Of a stretch of DNA of 64,000 bases, positions 1 through 9,110 are shown one piece after another (position 1 is the first letter of the stretch; every line of letters begins with the position of its first letter). The DNA comes from Methylomarinum sp965277025. GTDB taxonomy: Bacteria; Pseudomonadota; Gammaproteobacteria; Methylococcales; Methylomonadaceae. Position numbers and translations under genes: made by a program. The stretch is taken from NCBI GenBank assembly GCA_965277025.1, contig OZ255706.1:3906001-3970000 (forward strand), given 5' to 3'. The notes beneath the pieces are model-generated. The model searched no databases. It was not told the DNA's origin and saw only the letters and a program-made list of their open reading frames with translations.

Positions 1-768
1 CTTTGTATACGTCAATATATAATCGAAATTTGGTGCCCAATAGTCTCCTTTATTATTACTTTTTTTTGTAATCCTTCCTGCACACCCAATAAAGTTTTCC
101 TCACCAAATACTTCGTTGCATAATTTTTTTAGATTATCTACTTCCACATCATCAATACTAATAAAAATTACCCCATCATCCCTGAGCAGGTTCCTGGCTA
201 ACTTCAAGCGCGGATACATCATGGAAAGCCAATCCGAATGAAACCGGCCATTGGATTCGGTATTGGCGACCAGGCGGTTGCCTTCGTCATCGTAATCCCC
301 GCTGTCGGCTTTCCATTGTTCTGTGTCCACGGCAAACCGATCTTTGTAGATAAAATCCTTGCCGGTGTTATACGGCGGGTCGATATAAATCATCTTGATC
401 TTGCACAGCCAGGTTTCCTGCAACAGTTTCAGCGCATCGAGATTATCGCCCTCGATAAACAGGTTTTCGGTGCTGTCAAAGTCGACGCTTTCTTCGCGGC
501 ACGGCCGCAGGGTTTTGTTGATTGGCGTGTTGGCGGTGAGCAGTGCTTCGCGCTTGCCGGGCCAGTCCAGGCGGTAGCGTTCCTATGGGCCTTCGACGAT
601 GTGGTCTGAGAGTTCCTGTTTTAACAAATCCCAGTCAATCGTTTTGCGTAGGGGCAATTCATGAATTGCCCCTGCTACGGATTCGGTGACACAATTGGGA
701 AACAATTCCATCAATTTTTCAATCTGTTCCTGGGTGATGTTTTTGGAGTGCATTTTCATTTTTTCCAT
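1..768 (-). pseudogene. mod: Type III DNA methyltransferase Mod, interrupted and cut by window edge
   Basis: This is the N-terminal half of a type III restriction-modification methyltransferase, which methylates adenine and gives the Mod-Res complex its specificity. The ATG at 768 gives the usual N-terminus MEKMKMHSKN. The catalytic motif DPPYNTG lies at 361-381, preceded by FIEGDNLDALK. A TAG at 583-585 stops the frame at codon 62, where relatives have Gln in EGPQERYRLDW; the same frame is otherwise open to the window edge, so one CAG-to-TAG change explains the break. An in-frame palindromic repeat (651-672) adds the residues GAIHELP just before the stop. The start region overlaps the end of the RAYT gene. 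It is either a recent pseudogene or an error; the 3' part and any res gene lie outside the window. Confidence 0.85.
648..677. repeat. REP-like palindrome inside mod
   Basis: A 22-bp perfect palindrome (651-672, core CAATTCATGAATTG with GGGG/CCCC ends) with flanking GTA/TAC. It lies in the coding frame of mod and is read as GAIHELPLR. The same palindrome occurs at 1010-1057 inside the neighbouring RAYT gene, the enzyme class known to act on REP palindromes. Confidence 0.8.
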
Positions 769-1325
769 TTGTTCGCTCCATTGGCCGGATTCAACACATC
801 CAGCGCCCATTTTAACGGGTTGTTTTTGATATATTCGTTAATACGTTGATAATCGGCATCATTGCGAATGATGTGTTCGTAATAATTGCGTTGCCAGCAT
901 TTTTGTCCGGGTGTTTGGCGTATTTGGTTAATTTTTTTTGATGATTGCATTTTAAATCGGCCAATAATCCTGGGCAGTATCATTTTTCTTCGTTGCTCTT
1001 TCGTCATTTGTAGGGGCAATTCATGAATCTGTACGGGCAATTCATGAATTGCCCCTACGGGGGCGGTGATATGAACAATGCCATGAAAATGATTGGGCAT
1101 AATGACAAAGTTTCCTATTTCAATATTGTCATAATGGCAAGGCATATCAATCCACACTTGGTTAACAATCTGCCCTGGATCATTCAATATCATTTCCCCT
1201 TCAACAATATCACCCAGCAAACATACGTGATCCTGCGTGCAAATAGTCACAAAACAGGCGCCCGCCTGTGAGTAGTTATAACCTTGCAAGCGAATTGAGC
1301 GGCGATTTTGTCTGTCATTTTTCAT
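756..1325 (-). CDS. REP-associated tyrosine transposase (RAYT, Y1 family)
   Basis: A 189-residue single-domain Y1 transposase. The HUH motif is visible in MPNHFHGIV (about residues 76-84), and the probable catalytic tyrosine is in NYYEHIIR near residue 147. RAYTs nick and rejoin single-stranded REP hairpins. The gene starts 25 bp after the Fic gene, and its TGA stop (756-758) overlaps an ATG at 757-759 that is codon 4 of mod, so it behaves like an operon member rather than an isolated repeat-flanked gene. About 16 residues (GAIHELPVQIHELPL region) are encoded by one and a half copies of the REP-like palindrome at 1010-1057. The palindromes therefore sit within coding sequence, which is unusual; whether the protein remains active is unknown. 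Confidence 0.85.
   Translation of the reverse strand: MKNDRQNRRSIRLQGYNYSQAGACFVTICTQDHVCLLGDIVEGEMILNDPGQIVNQVWIDMPCHYDNIEIGNFVIMPNHFHGIVHITAPVGAIHELPVQIHELPLQMTKEQRRKMILPRIIGRFKMQSSKKINQIRQTPGQKCWQRNYYEHIIRNDADYQRINEYIKNNPLKWALDVLNPANGANKWKK
1010..1057. repeat. REP-like palindrome, one and a half copies, inside RAYT gene
   Basis: One incomplete and one nearly complete copy of the same GGGGCAATTCATGAATTG palindrome found at 648-677, in tandem with a GTAC junction. It is read in frame by the RAYT gene as a duplicated IHELP motif. Confidence 0.75.
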
Positions 1326-1350
1326 TTATTACAGAACCTGAAACAAACCA

Positions 1351-2415
1351 TCAGGGGATATTAAATAAAAGGTCAACCAGTTCCCGGTTCAGGTAATAAT
1401 TTTCCCGTCCAAGTTTATGTTTTTCGAGGATGCCATAGTCGGCCAAGGCGTCGAGATAACGGGTGGCTGTCGCCCTGGATACACGAATATCGTTTTCCAG
1501 AAATTGTACTTTGGTGTACGGGTGATAAAAAATATTGTTGATTAAATCCTGACTGTAGAATTTAAACTGATTTCTGATGGTATGTTTTTGTTGTTGCAAC
1601 AAGTCTTTTATGGCTTCTACCAGGGTGATGGTCTGGCTGGCGGTAATTTCTATAGCTTTTAACATATAGATGATCCAGTCTTGCCAGTCATTGTCGTCTC
1701 TGACTTGTTGTAATCGCTGATAATATTCGGTTTTGGTCTGGTTAATGTAACGGCTTAGATAGAGGACGGGGAAATCCAGTAATCCGGTTTTGACCAGATA
1801 AAGGATATTGATAATGCGGCCGGTTCGGCCATTACCATCATAAAAGGGATGAATGCTTTCAAATTGATGATGAATAAGCGCCATTTGCACCAATGGATCA
1901 TTCCGAGGCGGCTGTTGATTGATGATTTGTTCCAGATCGCCCATCAATTCCGGAACATGTTGGGGTTCTGGCGGGGTGTAGATAATGTCCCCTGTTTGTT
2001 CATTTTTTAATACGGTACCCGGTTGTGTTCTGAAGCCTGCACGGTTGTTTTCAAGATTCTCCTGTATTTTCAGGATTGTGTTTAATGTCAGTAAACCGTG
2101 CGCTTTTACTGCCTGATAGCCCACTTGCAAGGCCCGGTTATAGTTGGCGACTTCTTTGGTTGCCAGATTGCTTAAATCTGATCTCAGTGTATGTTTATAC
2201 AGGTCATCCCGGGTAGTAATGATATTTTCTATTTCCAAGCTGTCTTTAGCTTCCTGTAAAGTAAGCGTAGACAGCAGAATTTGCTGATTGGGGATACTTT
2301 TAACAACACCTTTGAGTTCTGCCAAAGGCCGATGCGCTTTAATTAAAGCCATCAGGATGGTTGGGTCGTCAGTATCAATGGCCAGATCAGATAATTTTTG
2401 CATCGTTGGCTCCAT
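1351..2415 (-). CDS. Fic family protein (AMP-transferase) with winged-helix C-terminus
   Basis: A 354-residue Fic protein. The complete Fic motif HPFYDGNGRTGR is at about residues 188-199, with the catalytic His that transfers AMP (or another nucleotide group) from a nucleotide to a target hydroxyl. An inhibitory-helix motif of the S-x-x-x-E-N type, SLEIEN, is at about residues 59-64, N-terminal to the Fic core, so this is a class II, self-inhibited enzyme. The last 80 residues look like a winged helix (RVSRATATRYLDALADYGIL). It lies between the DUF4391 gene and RAYT/mod in the same direction. Fic genes are frequent passengers in restriction loci; whether it acts with them or independently is not shown by sequence. 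Confidence 0.9.
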   Translation of the reverse strand: MEPTMQKLSDLAIDTDDPTILMALIKAHRPLAELKGVVKSIPNQQILLSTLTLQEAKDSLEIENIITTRDDLYKHTLRSDLSNLATKEVANYNRALQVGYQAVKAHGLLTLNTILKIQENLENNRAGFRTQPGTVLKNEQTGDIIYTPPEPQHVPELMGDLEQIINQQPPRNDPLVQMALIHHQFESIHPFYDGNGRTGRIINILYLVKTGLLDFPVLYLSRYINQTKTEYYQRLQQVRDDNDWQDWIIYMLKAIEITASQTITLVEAIKDLLQQQKHTIRNQFKFYSQDLINNIFYHPYTKVQFLENDIRVSRATATRYLDALADYGILEKHKLGRENYYLNRELVDLLFNIP

Positions 2416-2451
2416 TCAAAAAAGTCTTTTTTTGAGCATTTTCTCGACAAT

Positions 2452-2479
2452 CTTCTCACAAATGACATTTTTTGAGAAG
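2452..2479. promoter_or_regulatory. Inverted repeat between DUF4391 and Fic genes
   Basis: CTTCTCA (2452-2458) and TGAGAAG (2473-2479) form a 7-bp inverted repeat in the 64-bp gap upstream of the Fic gene. It could be an operator for the winged-helix Fic protein or a weak hairpin; nothing decides between these. Confidence 0.3.
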
Positions 2480-3160
2480 TTATTGCCTGAGCTGATCAAT
2501 TTCTGTCATTATTGAACGCAACTGTCGGTTCAGCTCCACACGCCGGTTAAATTGTTTTTCTTTTTTGATTCGACTTTGCAGTTTTTCGGCTTCTTTTTCC
2601 AGTTGTCGAATTTGGCTGATCGTTTCAATGCGTTCTTCAAGTGTACCATTACCTGAAAGTGGTAAAACCAGACCGAGCAGTTGTTCGTACAGGGATTCCA
2701 GTGATAAAGCTATAGGCAGTGCTTGTGTCGGATTGTTTTGCTTGACCCAGGCGGTTATAAAGTAGTCGCTGAATACCCATTGTTGCGGATCTTTTTTGCC
2801 GCGACGTCGGTAGCAAGCCGCATAGGCGATTTGTTGTTGATAATGCAGTTCGAATATCACGGGTACGCCAAAAGCTTTATCAATGGTTCCAGGCAGACGA
2901 TGGTCTATGGCGTTGGTTTTCAACTCAAGCTGAATAATCAGGATTTTGGGGGCGGCAAGACTTGATTTTAGATTCAGTTTGTCTTCGCTGAGTTCGTGGC
3001 TGCAACGTATTCTGTCAATTTGTTGTGCGAGTAATTTTTTTATTGCCGCGCTGGCGTGACTTTGCTGGAGAATTTTGTCCTTGGCAACGATACGGTCAAA
3101 ACGTGTTGCAGCCGGGAATGCCAGCGGTTGCACGCTGGCAGGTGGTAATTTATTGTGCAT
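2480..3160 (-). CDS. DUF4391 protein of helicase/type III methyltransferase locus
   Basis: A 226-residue protein that I recognise as DUF4391: a conserved core with the ILIIQLELKT and YAACYRR regions and a C-terminal coiled coil rich in Glu, Lys and Gln (from about residue 175). Its function is unknown; the family is commonly found between an SNF2-like helicase and a type III methyltransferase. The start (ATG at 3160) overlaps the end of the helicase gene by 11 bp, indicating coupled translation. A role as an accessory subunit of the helicase complex is inference from context. Confidence 0.75.
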   Translation of the reverse strand: MHNKLPPASVQPLAFPAATRFDRIVAKDKILQQSHASAAIKKLLAQQIDRIRCSHELSEDKLNLKSSLAAPKILIIQLELKTNAIDHRLPGTIDKAFGVPVIFELHYQQQIAYAACYRRRGKKDPQQWVFSDYFITAWVKQNNPTQALPIALSLESLYEQLLGLVLPLSGNGTLEERIETISQIRQLEKEAEKLQSRIKKEKQFNRRVELNRQLRSIMTEIDQLRQ

Positions 3161-6100
3161 TTTGTGGCCATACGACGATAAAAGTGATCAGTTCAAAATC
3201 ATGAAGTCCTTCGAAACCTTCCGTTTTTGCCGGCAGGGTTGTATCCGCAAACAGGGCATCCACTTCTTTTTCTGTTTTGATTTCGATCATGGTCAGGATG
3301 GCCTGCTCCAGTAATTGTGAATACTGGCTCATATCACGGCCATCTTTTGTCGCCTGGTTAAAGTATTGGCATACAGATTCTATCGGTTGCGTAAATCCTT
3401 CACAGTGACTGCGTACCAAATCCAGCAAGGTTTTAACCTGGGTATGGTCGATAATGACCTCGCCATCATCACCAATATAAATCAGATAGTAGGGATGCAG
3501 GCGATTATGCTGATTGATATTGATGCCGGAATTGCGGTTACGAAGGGTGAAGATGACGCCGGGTTTCAGCCCTTTATCGGGTTTGGCCGGAATGACACAG
3601 TGCAGACCACCGGGGAGGCAGCTTAAATCGCCGTTGTTTTCAAGGTCATTAAGCAAGTCCATGCGAAAATCATTTAGCCCCAGGTCGGTAATATTGACGC
3701 CGGTTTTAAGGTCTTCCAGTTCAATAACTTCTTCTTGCAAACGACGCAGTTGTTCTTTTCTGTAGCTGACATCATTGGCTTGGGCGGACAGCACGTTGTC
3801 ATCACCCGTGCCAGTCAGATCGACAATGTGCATGCGGTTTTCGACCCGTTCTTTGAGGTTGATGTATTCATCCAGGGATATATCCGGCCAGTAGTTGACC
3901 AGTTGTATGCTGGCGTTGCTTGAGCCGATACGGTCAATTCGACCAAAGCGCTGGATAATACGCACCGGATTCCAGTGAATATCGTAATTTATCAGGTAGT
4001 CGCAGTCTTGCAGGTTTTGTCCTTCGGAAATACAGTCGGTGGCAATCAACAGATCGATTTCACCCTGTTCATCTGGAAATATCAGGGCTTTTTCTTTGGA
4101 GCCGGGTGAGAAAAAGGTCAGGATTTTCTGAAAATCAAAACCTTTGCCCAAGGTGGTTTTAGCTGTATCGCTACCGGTGACTTTGCCGGTGTGGACATTG
4201 TGTGAGACCAGTTCTTCCGCCAGGTGTTGATAAAGATAATCAGCGGTATCGGCAAAGGCTGTGAAGATGAGTGCTTTGCGGTTGCCTACGTTAATCGGGT
4301 TGTGAATTTTATCCAGAATATGGCTTTTCAGGTGCTGAAGTTTGGCATCATTCTCTGGCGTGACTTTTTCCATTTCTTCACGCAGTAATTGAATCAGCGT
4401 GTAGTCGGTTTCCAGCTCTTTCTTCCAGGAGAGAATATCCATGTCGGCAAAGTCGATTTGCACCTTTCCTTCGGTACAGGCATCGCTGTTTTCAAAATCA
4501 TCATTATCCATGACCGCTTCGGCATCTTCTTCATCAAATTCCCATGCCTGGGTGGAATTACCCTCTTTTTCATACTTTTCGATATTGTCCAGCGTTTGAG
4601 CAATGCGCTGTTCCATGTGGTTCAGAGTGATCCGAAACGCTTCGACAGAACTTTCAAGCCGTTTAAGTAAATTGGTGGTCATCAAGGCTTGCAGAGCCTT
4701 TTCTCGATCCAGCTGATTAAGACGACCGCCTTTTGTGCTGGTGCCGTACAGGTCTTCATATTTTTGCAAACGGCTGGGCAATACATAACTCATCGGTGCA
4801 TAAACCGCTTGTTTGATTTCGCCCAGATGCAGATAGATGTCGTTGATATTCATGACATCTGTCCGTGTTGTTAATGGAGGACGGAAGGATAGCGGTTTTC
4901 GGCGTTGCGGAAAGTGTCCAATTTCGCTGGTATCATAGTATGTGGTGATATGTTTGCGGGATCGGGCAATGGTGACGCTGTCGAGCAGTTCGAAAAAGTC
5001 AAAATCCAGCAGATTTATAATAGCTTTGGCAGTACGTTGTTCCGGTGGAAGTTTTGACCAGACGTTAAATGCAGTTTGCGCTTGCCGGAATATGTCTTCA
5101 ATACTTTTTTCGGTATTCAGTCTGGCCCTGAGTTTGTCAGATTCACCTTCATAAGCCAGTGCTAATTGATTTTTTAAATCATTAAAACGGTTATTGACGG
5201 GTGTGGCTGACAGCATCAGTACCTTGGTTTTTACGCCTGCCTTGATAACAGCATTCATCAGCCGCTCGTAGCGGGTTTCCTTGTCTTTGATATTACGCCC
5301 GGCATTGCGAAAATTATGCGATTCATCAATCACGATCAGGTCATAATTACCCCAGTTTATTTTGGACAAATCCAGCCCCATTGATTGGCCGTGAGTTCTG
5401 GACAAATCGGTATGAAACAGTAAATCGTAATTTAGCCGGTCTTTTGCCAGTATGTTGGTTTTATAATTACTGCGACAAGTCTGCCAGTTATCGGCCAGTT
5501 TTTTTGGACACAAAACCAAAACTGAACGGTTGCGAAGTTCGTAGTATTTGATCACTGCCAGCGCAGTAAAGGTTTTACCCAGCCCAACGCTATCGGCCAA
5601 AATACAACCGTTATAGGTTTCAAGTTTATTGATAATTCCAGTAGCTGCATCACGCTGAAAATTGAACAGTTTATTCCAGATAATGCTGTCTTTGTAACCA
5701 GTCAAATCATTGGGCAAAACATCTTCGTTCAAATCTTCAAGAAATTCGTTGAAGATGTTGTAGAGCATCAGGAAATAGATTTTTTCAGGTGAGTTTTCCT
5801 GATAAACCGATTCGATGTGGGCGCAAATTGCTTCAGTAACATCGGTGAGTTTGTCTTTATCATTCCAGATTTGATCAAATAGACTGAGCCAGGTTTGGGC
5901 AGATGGGGCCTCATCAAATTTAGTAATAAAATTGGATACCGCATCTCCGGGCTGATAGCCCAGGTCAACGGCGGTAAAGCCATGCAAAGGCATGTAGGCA
6001 ATATTTTCATTTTTTGTACTGATGCAGGCAAACGGTTGCATCGGTGCTTTGCTGGCATTTGAACGAAACTGTGCTTTTCGACGAATCCAGTCTGCGCATT

Positions 6101-6419
6101 CTTTGGCAATCGCTTTTTGGGTCAGTTTGTTTTTGAGCTGAATTTCAAACTCACTACCATACAAATCTTGTTCTCGCTGGTGTTTGGGCAGGAAAAACTC
6201 TCTTCGTTGTTTGCTGATTCTATCGGTAACTTCATTGGGAACAAAGGTGGGAGCGGTAAAAATAAATTCCAAAGCGTCAATGGCTTCCAGTTCTTTTTTT
6301 AATGCTTCGTAGGCATAAATGGAAAAACAGGCGGCAGCAATTTTTAGTTTTGATCCGGGTTTAAGAGCCTCCTTCAGGTCATTCCCCCAAAGGTTATTTA
6401 TATTGTCTAAGATTTGCAT
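3150..6419 (-). CDS. SNF2/DEAD-like helicase with PLD-like N-terminus
   Basis: A 1089-residue superfamily 2 helicase. The N-terminal 150 residues resemble the phospholipase-D-like domain of this helicase class. Walker A is DSVGLGKT (about residue 273), Walker B is DESH (about 363), motif III is LSATPVNN (about 403), and the C-terminal helicase domain ends in the arginine-finger region QRFGRIDRIG (about 825). An acidic linker lies at about residues 620-660. It presumably translocates on DNA as the motor of a defence or restriction complex with the DUF4391 protein and Mod. It begins 12 bp after the small HTH gene and overlaps the DUF4391 gene, so the set forms one operon. It is not a standard type III Res subunit; a Res gene, if present, is outside the window. 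Confidence 0.85.
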   Translation of the reverse strand: MQILDNINNLWGNDLKEALKPGSKLKIAAACFSIYAYEALKKELEAIDALEFIFTAPTFVPNEVTDRISKQRREFFLPKHQREQDLYGSEFEIQLKNKLTQKAIAKECADWIRRKAQFRSNASKAPMQPFACISTKNENIAYMPLHGFTAVDLGYQPGDAVSNFITKFDEAPSAQTWLSLFDQIWNDKDKLTDVTEAICAHIESVYQENSPEKIYFLMLYNIFNEFLEDLNEDVLPNDLTGYKDSIIWNKLFNFQRDAATGIINKLETYNGCILADSVGLGKTFTALAVIKYYELRNRSVLVLCPKKLADNWQTCRSNYKTNILAKDRLNYDLLFHTDLSRTHGQSMGLDLSKINWGNYDLIVIDESHNFRNAGRNIKDKETRYERLMNAVIKAGVKTKVLMLSATPVNNRFNDLKNQLALAYEGESDKLRARLNTEKSIEDIFRQAQTAFNVWSKLPPEQRTAKAIINLLDFDFFELLDSVTIARSRKHITTYYDTSEIGHFPQRRKPLSFRPPLTTRTDVMNINDIYLHLGEIKQAVYAPMSYVLPSRLQKYEDLYGTSTKGGRLNQLDREKALQALMTTNLLKRLESSVEAFRITLNHMEQRIAQTLDNIEKYEKEGNSTQAWEFDEEDAEAVMDNDDFENSDACTEGKVQIDFADMDILSWKKELETDYTLIQLLREEMEKVTPENDAKLQHLKSHILDKIHNPINVGNRKALIFTAFADTADYLYQHLAEELVSHNVHTGKVTGSDTAKTTLGKGFDFQKILTFFSPGSKEKALIFPDEQGEIDLLIATDCISEGQNLQDCDYLINYDIHWNPVRIIQRFGRIDRIGSSNASIQLVNYWPDISLDEYINLKERVENRMHIVDLTGTGDDNVLSAQANDVSYRKEQLRRLQEEVIELEDLKTGVNITDLGLNDFRMDLLNDLENNGDLSCLPGGLHCVIPAKPDKGLKPGVIFTLRNRNSGININQHNRLHPYYLIYIGDDGEVIIDHTQVKTLLDLVRSHCEGFTQPIESVCQYFNQATKDGRDMSQYSQLLEQAILTMIEIKTEKEVDALFADTTLPAKTEGFEGLHDFELITFIVVWPQNAQ

Positions 6420-6431
6420 GTTATCTGCCGC

Positions 6432-6653
6432 CTATTGCTTTACTTTTCCCTTGCCGGATTCTTCTGAAAAATCAGATCCACCCTTCCGGACCCATTCATC
6501 CACTTCGTCTTTCTTGAATTTCCAAAGACGACCGATTTTGCGGGCGGGCATGCCTTTATCACTTATCCACTTATAGACGGTATCTCGTTTGATCCCGAGA
6601 TAGTCTCCAATTTCATCTACGAACAACCACCTGTCTTCCATTTTCGACTCCAT
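6432..6653 (-). CDS. Small HTH (excisionase/MerR-like) DNA-binding protein
   Basis: A 73-residue protein from ATG at 6653 (MESKMEDRWLF). It has a compact helix-turn-helix of the HTH_17/excisionase type: VDEIGDYLGIKRDTVYKW, then GRLWKFKKDEVDEW, and a charged tail. It is the first gene of the helicase operon and is probably its transcription regulator. A longer frame reaches an upstream Met at 6722, but family members start at the shorter position. Confidence 0.8.
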   Translation of the reverse strand: MESKMEDRWLFVDEIGDYLGIKRDTVYKWISDKGMPARKIGRLWKFKKDEVDEWVRKGGSDFSEESGKGKVKQ

Positions 6654-7026
6654 TATTTTTTTTGAGTGCCGTCTAAACAGCTCATCAAGTTGTCTAACCG
6701 TACAACATCCCACAGGACACAATCCGGTTAAATTGGGCTAAACAAGGTTAAAGGTAGGTAGGTGAAATGAAAAAATCAAGTTTTCTTTCCGGTATTCAAT
6801 ATAGAGTGTAAATTTAAAGCATACCCTAATCTGATATCAGGAAAACAGTACAAAATATGTCAGTTTAGGGTTGTTTTTGTTATTTATTGACATAAAACAG
6901 CAAAGGTCATAGACTCTAACTTGACAATCATTAAAAACGCTCTGTTATAAAAATCTAAGGTTGCCTTTTAAAACCTATGGTACAAAATGAAGACCTACTT
7001 TGTTTTTAAGGAGCAAAGGTTTCAAA
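6654..7026. promoter_or_regulatory. Divergent intergenic region with antitoxin promoter
   Basis: AT-rich, non-coding, between two divergent genes. A good sigma-70-like promoter for the rightward gene is TTGACA (6921-6926) and TTATAA (6945-6950), 18 bp apart. An AAGGAG ribosome-binding site lies at 7008-7013. The promoter of the leftward HTH-helicase operon must also be here but is not clear. Confidence 0.55.
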
Positions 7027-7170
7027 ATGGCTAAAGCAATCAAATTATCAGATGAACTGAAGCAGATGCGAGAACACATGGTGACGCTCAACACAGGAGG
7101 GCACCACGGCAAATTGAATACTGGGCTAGAATCGGCAAATTAGCCGATGAAAATCCTGACTTACCACTAG

Positions 7171-8970
7171 GAGGCTGTCCGAGAATAGAGTCGCCAGCCC
7201 GCCACCCTGCAGAATACTGAGAACCTGACAGAGCGGCTGTATAATAGAGCGTGTCGAACCGAGTCATTGAATGCCATGCCTATTCCTTTCAAACCCCCAC
7301 CGATTGATTACGCCCAACATCAACTGTTTCCAACCAACGTCTTTGACCTGTTGCCGACGGATCATGAGTGCTTTTTATACCATGACTTATTTGAACAGCT
7401 CGACACAAGCAGCCTGGAAGCGAACTATAGTTCCCTGGGACAACACGCATATCACCCGAAAACAATTGTCTCCATATTGATCTGCAGCTACAGTCGCGGT
7501 GTCTTCAGTTCACGTGAAACAGAACGTCGCTGCAATGAAGACCTGTCGTTTATGTACATAGCCGAAATGAACTGCCCAAACTTTCGGGTACTGAGTAATT
7601 TTCGCAAAAACAATGCGGAATTTTTCCACAACTGCTTCAGGCAGACAGTGCAATTAGCGATGGAGCTGAATCTGGCGAGCCTGGGGCATATCAGCCTGGA
7701 CGGATCGAAGTTTCAGGCTAACACATCCAGACACAAGGCCATGAGCTACAAGCATCTAAAAGAAAAAGAACAGGCCCTGACAGAGGAAATTGAAGACTTG
7801 ATTCAGCAAGTGGCCCAGTGCGACGCAGACGAGGATCAAGCCTGTCAGGAGCGCACAGGGTATGAATTACCGGATGATCTTGAGTTCAGGCAACAGCGTC
7901 TAGCCAAAATCAAAGCGGCGAAAGCTGCCCTTGAAGCCCGCGAAGAGACGTTAAACCCAGGGAAACCGATTAACGACAGGAAGCAAATCAGTTTTGCGGA
8001 CACCGATGCACGCATCATGGGCAAGAAGGGAAACTTTGATTATCAATACAATGCTCAAATTAGTGTGGATAGTGACACACAAGTCATCGTTGGCCAGCAT
8101 GTCAGCCAAAACGCCAATGACAAACAGGAACTTGAGCCGGCATTACAGCAAGTGCAAGCAACCACCGGACAGCTACCCAAACAGGTCAGCGTCGACAATG
8201 GTTATCAATCGGGCAGCAATCTGCAAGCACTGGAAGATGCCTCAGTGGATGGTTACATTGCCACGGACAAGGGCGAGAAACCCCGTGTGGTCGCACTGGA
8301 TGACTCTGATCGCAAGGTCGTAAAAGCCGACTTTACTTATGATGAAACTGAGGATGTGTTTCACTGTCCGGGCGGGCAAACACTTCCGTTCAAGCGCGAA
8401 GATAAAGACGGCAAGCGCGTTTATCAAGGCGAGGCAGCCACCTGCCAGGCCTGTCCATTTCACGCACGTTGCTGCAAATCCAGCCAGGGAGCCGCCCGCA
8501 CCATCACAACCGATGACAATGAACCCTTGCGGCAAAAAATGAATGCCAAAATGCAAACCGATGAAGCCTGGGCGGTTTACAAACAACGCAAAGTCATCGT
8601 TGAGCCCGTATTCGGGCAACTCAAAAACAGTGGCTTTCGTGGTTTTAGTGTTCGTGGAAAAAAGAAAGTTGCCGGAGAATTTTCACTGGTGTGTGCAACT
8701 CACAATCTGAAAAAAATTGCCCGTTCCATTGCCAGGGGAGTGGTCTGTCCGGAATTTGTCACCGCAAGCATGAACCCGGCATAATAGGGGTAAAACCGCT
8801 AAAAAGCACTGAATGATCGTATAATTCAGGCCGCAGGAGGCCGTTTTAATCGGCCTGAGGCGCTGAATTTGACGATCTGATCGTTGCGTAAACGAATTTG
8901 GTTATCATTGTACAGATTTTGTACTTGTGGATAACTTTGGCAGTTTTGGGGCGCCTTCTCGGACAGCCTC
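7171..8970 (+). mobile_element. IS1182-family insertion sequence, complete
   Basis: An 1800-bp element with 15-bp terminal inverted repeats (GAGGCTGTCCGAGAA) and the CTAG target duplication (7167-7170 and 8971-8974) typical of IS1182. It is inserted in a ParD-like antitoxin gene. Confidence 0.93.
7267..8784 (+). CDS. IS1182-family transposase
   Basis: A 505-residue DDE transposase with the N-terminal IS1182 domain (SYSRGVFSSRETERRC), first catalytic Asp in ISLDGSKFQAN, second in VSVDNGYQSG, and Glu in KVIVEPVFGQLK. A cysteine-rich stretch (CQACPFHARCC) precedes the last motif, as in this family. Length is normal and no damage is seen, so it may be active. Confidence 0.92.
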   Translation: MNAMPIPFKPPPIDYAQHQLFPTNVFDLLPTDHECFLYHDLFEQLDTSSLEANYSSLGQHAYHPKTIVSILICSYSRGVFSSRETERRCNEDLSFMYIAEMNCPNFRVLSNFRKNNAEFFHNCFRQTVQLAMELNLASLGHISLDGSKFQANTSRHKAMSYKHLKEKEQALTEEIEDLIQQVAQCDADEDQACQERTGYELPDDLEFRQQRLAKIKAAKAALEAREETLNPGKPINDRKQISFADTDARIMGKKGNFDYQYNAQISVDSDTQVIVGQHVSQNANDKQELEPALQQVQATTGQLPKQVSVDNGYQSGSNLQALEDASVDGYIATDKGEKPRVVALDDSDRKVVKADFTYDETEDVFHCPGGQTLPFKREDKDGKRVYQGEAATCQACPFHARCCKSSQGAARTITTDDNEPLRQKMNAKMQTDEAWAVYKQRKVIVEPVFGQLKNSGFRGFSVRGKKKVAGEFSLVCATHNLKKIARSIARGVVCPEFVTASMNPA

Positions 8971-9069
8971 CTAGGGTTCATCAAGGATGTATTAACAGGT
9001 ATCCAGGAAGAAAAAGCTGGCGTTGTCAGTGAGTACAAATGATGTTTTTTATTGTTTTTTAAGAAAAAA

Positions 9070-9097
9070 TAATATAGTGGTTGCAATAGGTGCAACC
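9070..9097 (+). promoter_or_regulatory. Promoter and operator of RHH remnant
   Basis: A TAATAT -10 box (9070-9075) is followed by the inverted repeat GGTTGCA-ATAGG-TGCAACC (9079-9097), 13 bp before the ATG of a ribbon-helix-helix gene. This arrangement fits antitoxin autoregulation. Confidence 0.45.
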
Positions 9098-9110
9098 TTT
9101 TGGAGAAAAG

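Larger units (their letters stand above)
7027..9042 (+). pseudogene. ParD-like antitoxin gene, frameshifted and split by IS1182
   Basis: The two ends join into a TA_antitoxin-type ParD-like protein: MAKAIKLSDEL, then the RQIEYWARIGKLADENPDL region, then, after the IS, GFIKDVLTGIQEEKAGVVSEYK to TGA at 9042. Removing the IS and one CTAG repeat restores PDLPLGFIKD exactly. Independently, a one-base deletion just after codon 11 (about 7060) puts the first part out of frame. The gene was thus hit twice. No toxin partner is adjacent. Confidence 0.85.

Noticed and set aside
238..609. Plus-strand 123-residue frame
   Set aside because: It lies antisense to mod, where DPPYNTG and other methyltransferase motifs are clear.
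8242..8619. Minus-strand frame in IS1182
   Set aside because: Antisense of the transposase C-terminal half, no independent support.
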